A stretch of DNA of 6,184 nucleotides from positions 1 through 6,184 of the forward strand of contig CAZLLV010000393.1 in assembly GCA_964560325.1 (NCBI GenBank), read 5' to 3'. Origin of the DNA: CAZLLV01 sp964560325 (lineage in GTDB: Bacteria; Acidobacteriota; Thermoanaerobaculia; Multivoradales; DATKCC01). Shown piece by piece: positions 4,609-6,184 of the stretch (position 1 is the first letter of the stretch; every line of letters begins with the position of its first letter). The translations under genes and the position numbers were made by a program. The notes under the pieces were generated by a model that saw only the letters and a program-made list of their open reading frames with translations, did not search any database and was not told the DNA's origin.

Positions 4609-6184
4609 ATGCGCGGGGTATGCTCCTCGCTTCCCATGCCGGACCGCTTCGCCCCCGAGGAGACCCCCCGCCCGTTCGCCAACGGACGGGAGCCGGAGGC
4701 GTGGGCACTGGCGTCGCTCTCGCTCCTCGTCTCCGGCGCCTACGTGGCGGCCGAGCTCTGGTTTCTCGACGGCCGGCTCGGCTTCCCGCTCGACGACTCC
4801 TGGATCCACCTCGCGTTCGGGCGCGCGCTGGCGGCGGGCGAGGGGCTGACGATCGACCCGGGCCGCCCGGTCGCCGGCTCGACCGCGCCGCTCTGGACGG
4901 CGCTCTTCGCCCTCTTCGTGCACCTGCCGGGACCAGCCATCGGCGGGGCGATCGCCTGGTCGAAGGCGGCCGGTGCGCTCCTCCAGGCCGCGGTCGTGGT
5001 GCTGGCGCGAGGGCTCGGTCGCGACCTCGGGCTCTCGCGCGGCCTCGCGAACCTCGCCGGCCTGCTGACGGCGCTGACCGGCTGGCTCCTGTGGTCCTCG
5101 GTCTCCGGCATGGAGGTGCCGCTCTTCACGGCGCTCACGCTCGCCGGGCTGCGGTGCCATCTGCGCGAGCGGGCGGCGGAGGCTCGGCCGCCGCTCTCGC
5201 TCGCGCTCTTCGGCCTGTCGGCGCTCGCGCGGCCGGAGGGCCTCCTGCTCCTGGGGCTGGCGGCGGCCGACCGGCTGCTCGTCTTCCGCCGCGATCCCGC
5301 GGGCGCCGGCCTCTCATGGCGAGCGCCGGGTCGGCCGGAGCTCGGGCGCCTCGCGGCCGGCCTCGGGCTCGCGGCGCTCGCGATCGCTCCGGTGGCGCTC
5401 TACTACCTGGCGATCGGCGGCAGCCCGCTGCCCACCACGCTCTCGGTCAAGACCGGCCACGGCGGCGGAGTCGGCCTTCCGAGCCTGCGCTACCTCCACG
5501 TCGCGCTCGGCGTGCTGCTGCGGCCGCAGCCGTGGGCGCTCCTGCTCGCGCCGGCCGGCGCCGTCGCCCTGGTCCGTCGCCTGGGCACGGCGGACGACCG
5601 GGGCCTCCTGCCGGCGCTCTGGCTCGCCGGCCTGCCGCTCGCCTACGCCTGCCTCGACACCGGCGAGGGGGGTGCGCTGGTCGGCAACTTCGGTCGCTAC
5701 CTCTTCCCGCTCTTCCCGGTGCTCGTCGTCCTCGGGGCGCTCGGCCTGGCGCCGGTGGCCGCCGCCCTGGCGCCGGACCGCAGCCGCCCGCGGCGGATCG
5801 CGGCGGCCCTCGCCGCCGCGCTGGTGCTGGCGCCGACGGCGGCGGACGCGGTGCGCGGCGCCGGCCGCCACGTGCAGAGCGTTGGCAACGTCGAGGACGG
5901 CGACGTGGCGATGGCGCGCTGGCTCGCGCCGCGGCTGCCGCCCGAGGCGGTGCTCGCCACCGTCGACCTGGGGGCCGCGGCGGCGCTCCTGCCGAACCCG
6001 ATCGTCGATCTCGCCGGCATCGCGAGCCCGGAGGTCGCGGACCACGTGCGCCGGGCCCGCGCCGAGGGGCGGAGCTGGCGCCAGGGGGTCCTCGCCTTCA
6101 TCGCCGCCGAGAAGCCCGACTACCTGCTGGTCTTCCCGAGCTGGCTGCCGGAGGTCGAGGCCCCCGGTGCGCCCTTCCGCCGCC
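4609..6184 (+). CDS. Polytopic GT-C (ArnT/PMT-like) membrane glycosyltransferase, C-terminus missing
   Basis: Predicted inner-membrane enzyme that moves a sugar from a polyprenyl-phosphate donor to an acceptor on the periplasmic side. The visible 525 residues run off the right edge. After a roughly 30-residue cytoplasmic N-terminus come about ten hydrophobic segments rich in Leu and Ala. FPLDDSWIHLAFGRALAAGE at 59-78 carries the paired aspartates (62-63) at the first periplasmic loop that mark GT-C enzymes, followed by GSTAPLW at 90-96. SGMEVPLF at 166-173, LARPEG at 207-212 and RYLFPLFP at 363-370 are typical of this group. From about 420 a soluble periplasmic domain begins (MARWLAPRLPP, VDLGAAAALL, VDLAGI). 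Start 4609 is chosen for its Shine-Dalgarno; 4636 is the alternative, shortening the protein by nine residues. The gene diverges from the ASST-like gene across a 100-nt gap. Acceptor and sugar are unknown. Confidence 0.86.
   Translation, partial: MRGVCSSLPMPDRFAPEETPRPFANGREPEAWALASLSLLVSGAYVAAELWFLDGRLGFPLDDSWIHLAFGRALAAGEGLTIDPGRPVAGSTAPLWTALFALFVHLPGPAIGGAIAWSKAAGALLQAAVVVLARGLGRDLGLSRGLANLAGLLTALTGWLLWSSVSGMEVPLFTALTLAGLRCHLRERAAEARPPLSLALFGLSALARPEGLLLLGLAAADRLLVFRRDPAGAGLSWRAPGRPELGRLAAGLGLAALAIAPVALYYLAIGGSPLPTTLSVKTGHGGGVGLPSLRYLHVALGVLLRPQPWALLLAPAGAVALVRRLGTADDRGLLPALWLAGLPLAYACLDTGEGGALVGNFGRYLFPLFPVLVVLGALGLAPVAAALAPDRSRPRRIAAALAAALVLAPTAADAVRGAGRHVQSVGNVEDGDVAMARWLAPRLPPEAVLATVDLGAAAALLPNPIVDLAGIASPEVADHVRRARAEGRSWRQGVLAFIAAEKPDYLLVFPSWLPEVEAPGAPFRR

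Noticed and set aside
4509..4682. N-terminal extension of the ASST-like protein to 4682, 4637 or 4577.
   Set aside because: The two ATG starts overlap the divergent gene, all three lie upstream of the predicted transcription start, and codons just upstream of 4577 lose the usual G/C third-base bias.
4579..5160. Minus-strand open frame opposite the glycosyltransferase (and a similar one at 5314-6045).
   Set aside because: Charged, low-complexity products antisense to a frame with clear GT-C motifs and transmembrane segments.
1..6184. CRISPR arrays, tRNA or rRNA genes, insertion sequences, attachment sites.
   Set aside because: No regularly spaced repeats, no tRNA-like cloverleaf, no terminal inverted repeats or transposase frames were seen on either strand.

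Overview
This is a very GC-rich window (about 70% G+C or more by eye), with codon third positions almost always G or C. It looks like a chromosomal segment of a free-living Gram-negative-type bacterium. High GC, a GspG-like pilin with its own sigma-54-like promoter, two secreted M20 peptidases, an arylsulfotransferase-like propeller and a GT-C glycosyltransferase together suggest Acidobacteriota (for example a Thermoanaerobaculia-type lineage). Myxococcota or another high-GC phylum is also possible. The taxon is inferred from composition and gene content only.

Layout. Four genes read leftward (minus strand) and one reads rightward. From right to left on the minus strand: an arylsulfotransferase (ASST)-like beta-propeller protein (3225-4508); an M20-family metallopeptidase homologue overlapping it by 4 nt (1801-3228); a 162-nt regulatory gap; a type IV pilin / GspG-like pseudopilin (1093-1638); a 102-nt gap with a strong hairpin; and a second M20 metallopeptidase that runs off the left edge (1-990, C-terminus missing). 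On the plus strand, divergent from the ASST-like gene, a polytopic GT-C glycosyltransferase starts at about 4609 and runs off the right edge.

Regulation. The gap before the pilin holds, in transcription order, a 15-bp dyad fit to be an enhancer-binding site, a weak terminator-like hairpin for the upstream operon, a near-consensus -24/-12 (sigma-54) promoter, and a strong Shine-Dalgarno. Pilin transcription therefore appears separate from the ASST-like/M20 operon. A perfect 13-bp hairpin follows the pilin and probably terminates or attenuates its transcript before the distal M20 gene. The ASST-like gene has a plausible sigma-70-type promoter in the 100-nt divergent gap.

How the genes fit together. 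All five products are predicted to act at or beyond the inner membrane: two exported or membrane-anchored hydrolase-like proteins, an anchored propeller enzyme, a pilin-like fibre subunit and a membrane glycosyltransferase. No shared pathway can be proved. The clearest functional unit is the translationally coupled ASST-like/M20 pair. The most notable points are the compact pilin control region and the apparent loss of the conserved C-terminal metal-ligand histidine and the lid-domain motif in the middle M20 protein. I found no CRISPR array, tRNA, rRNA or mobile element. There is no gene-free stretch longer than 300 bases.
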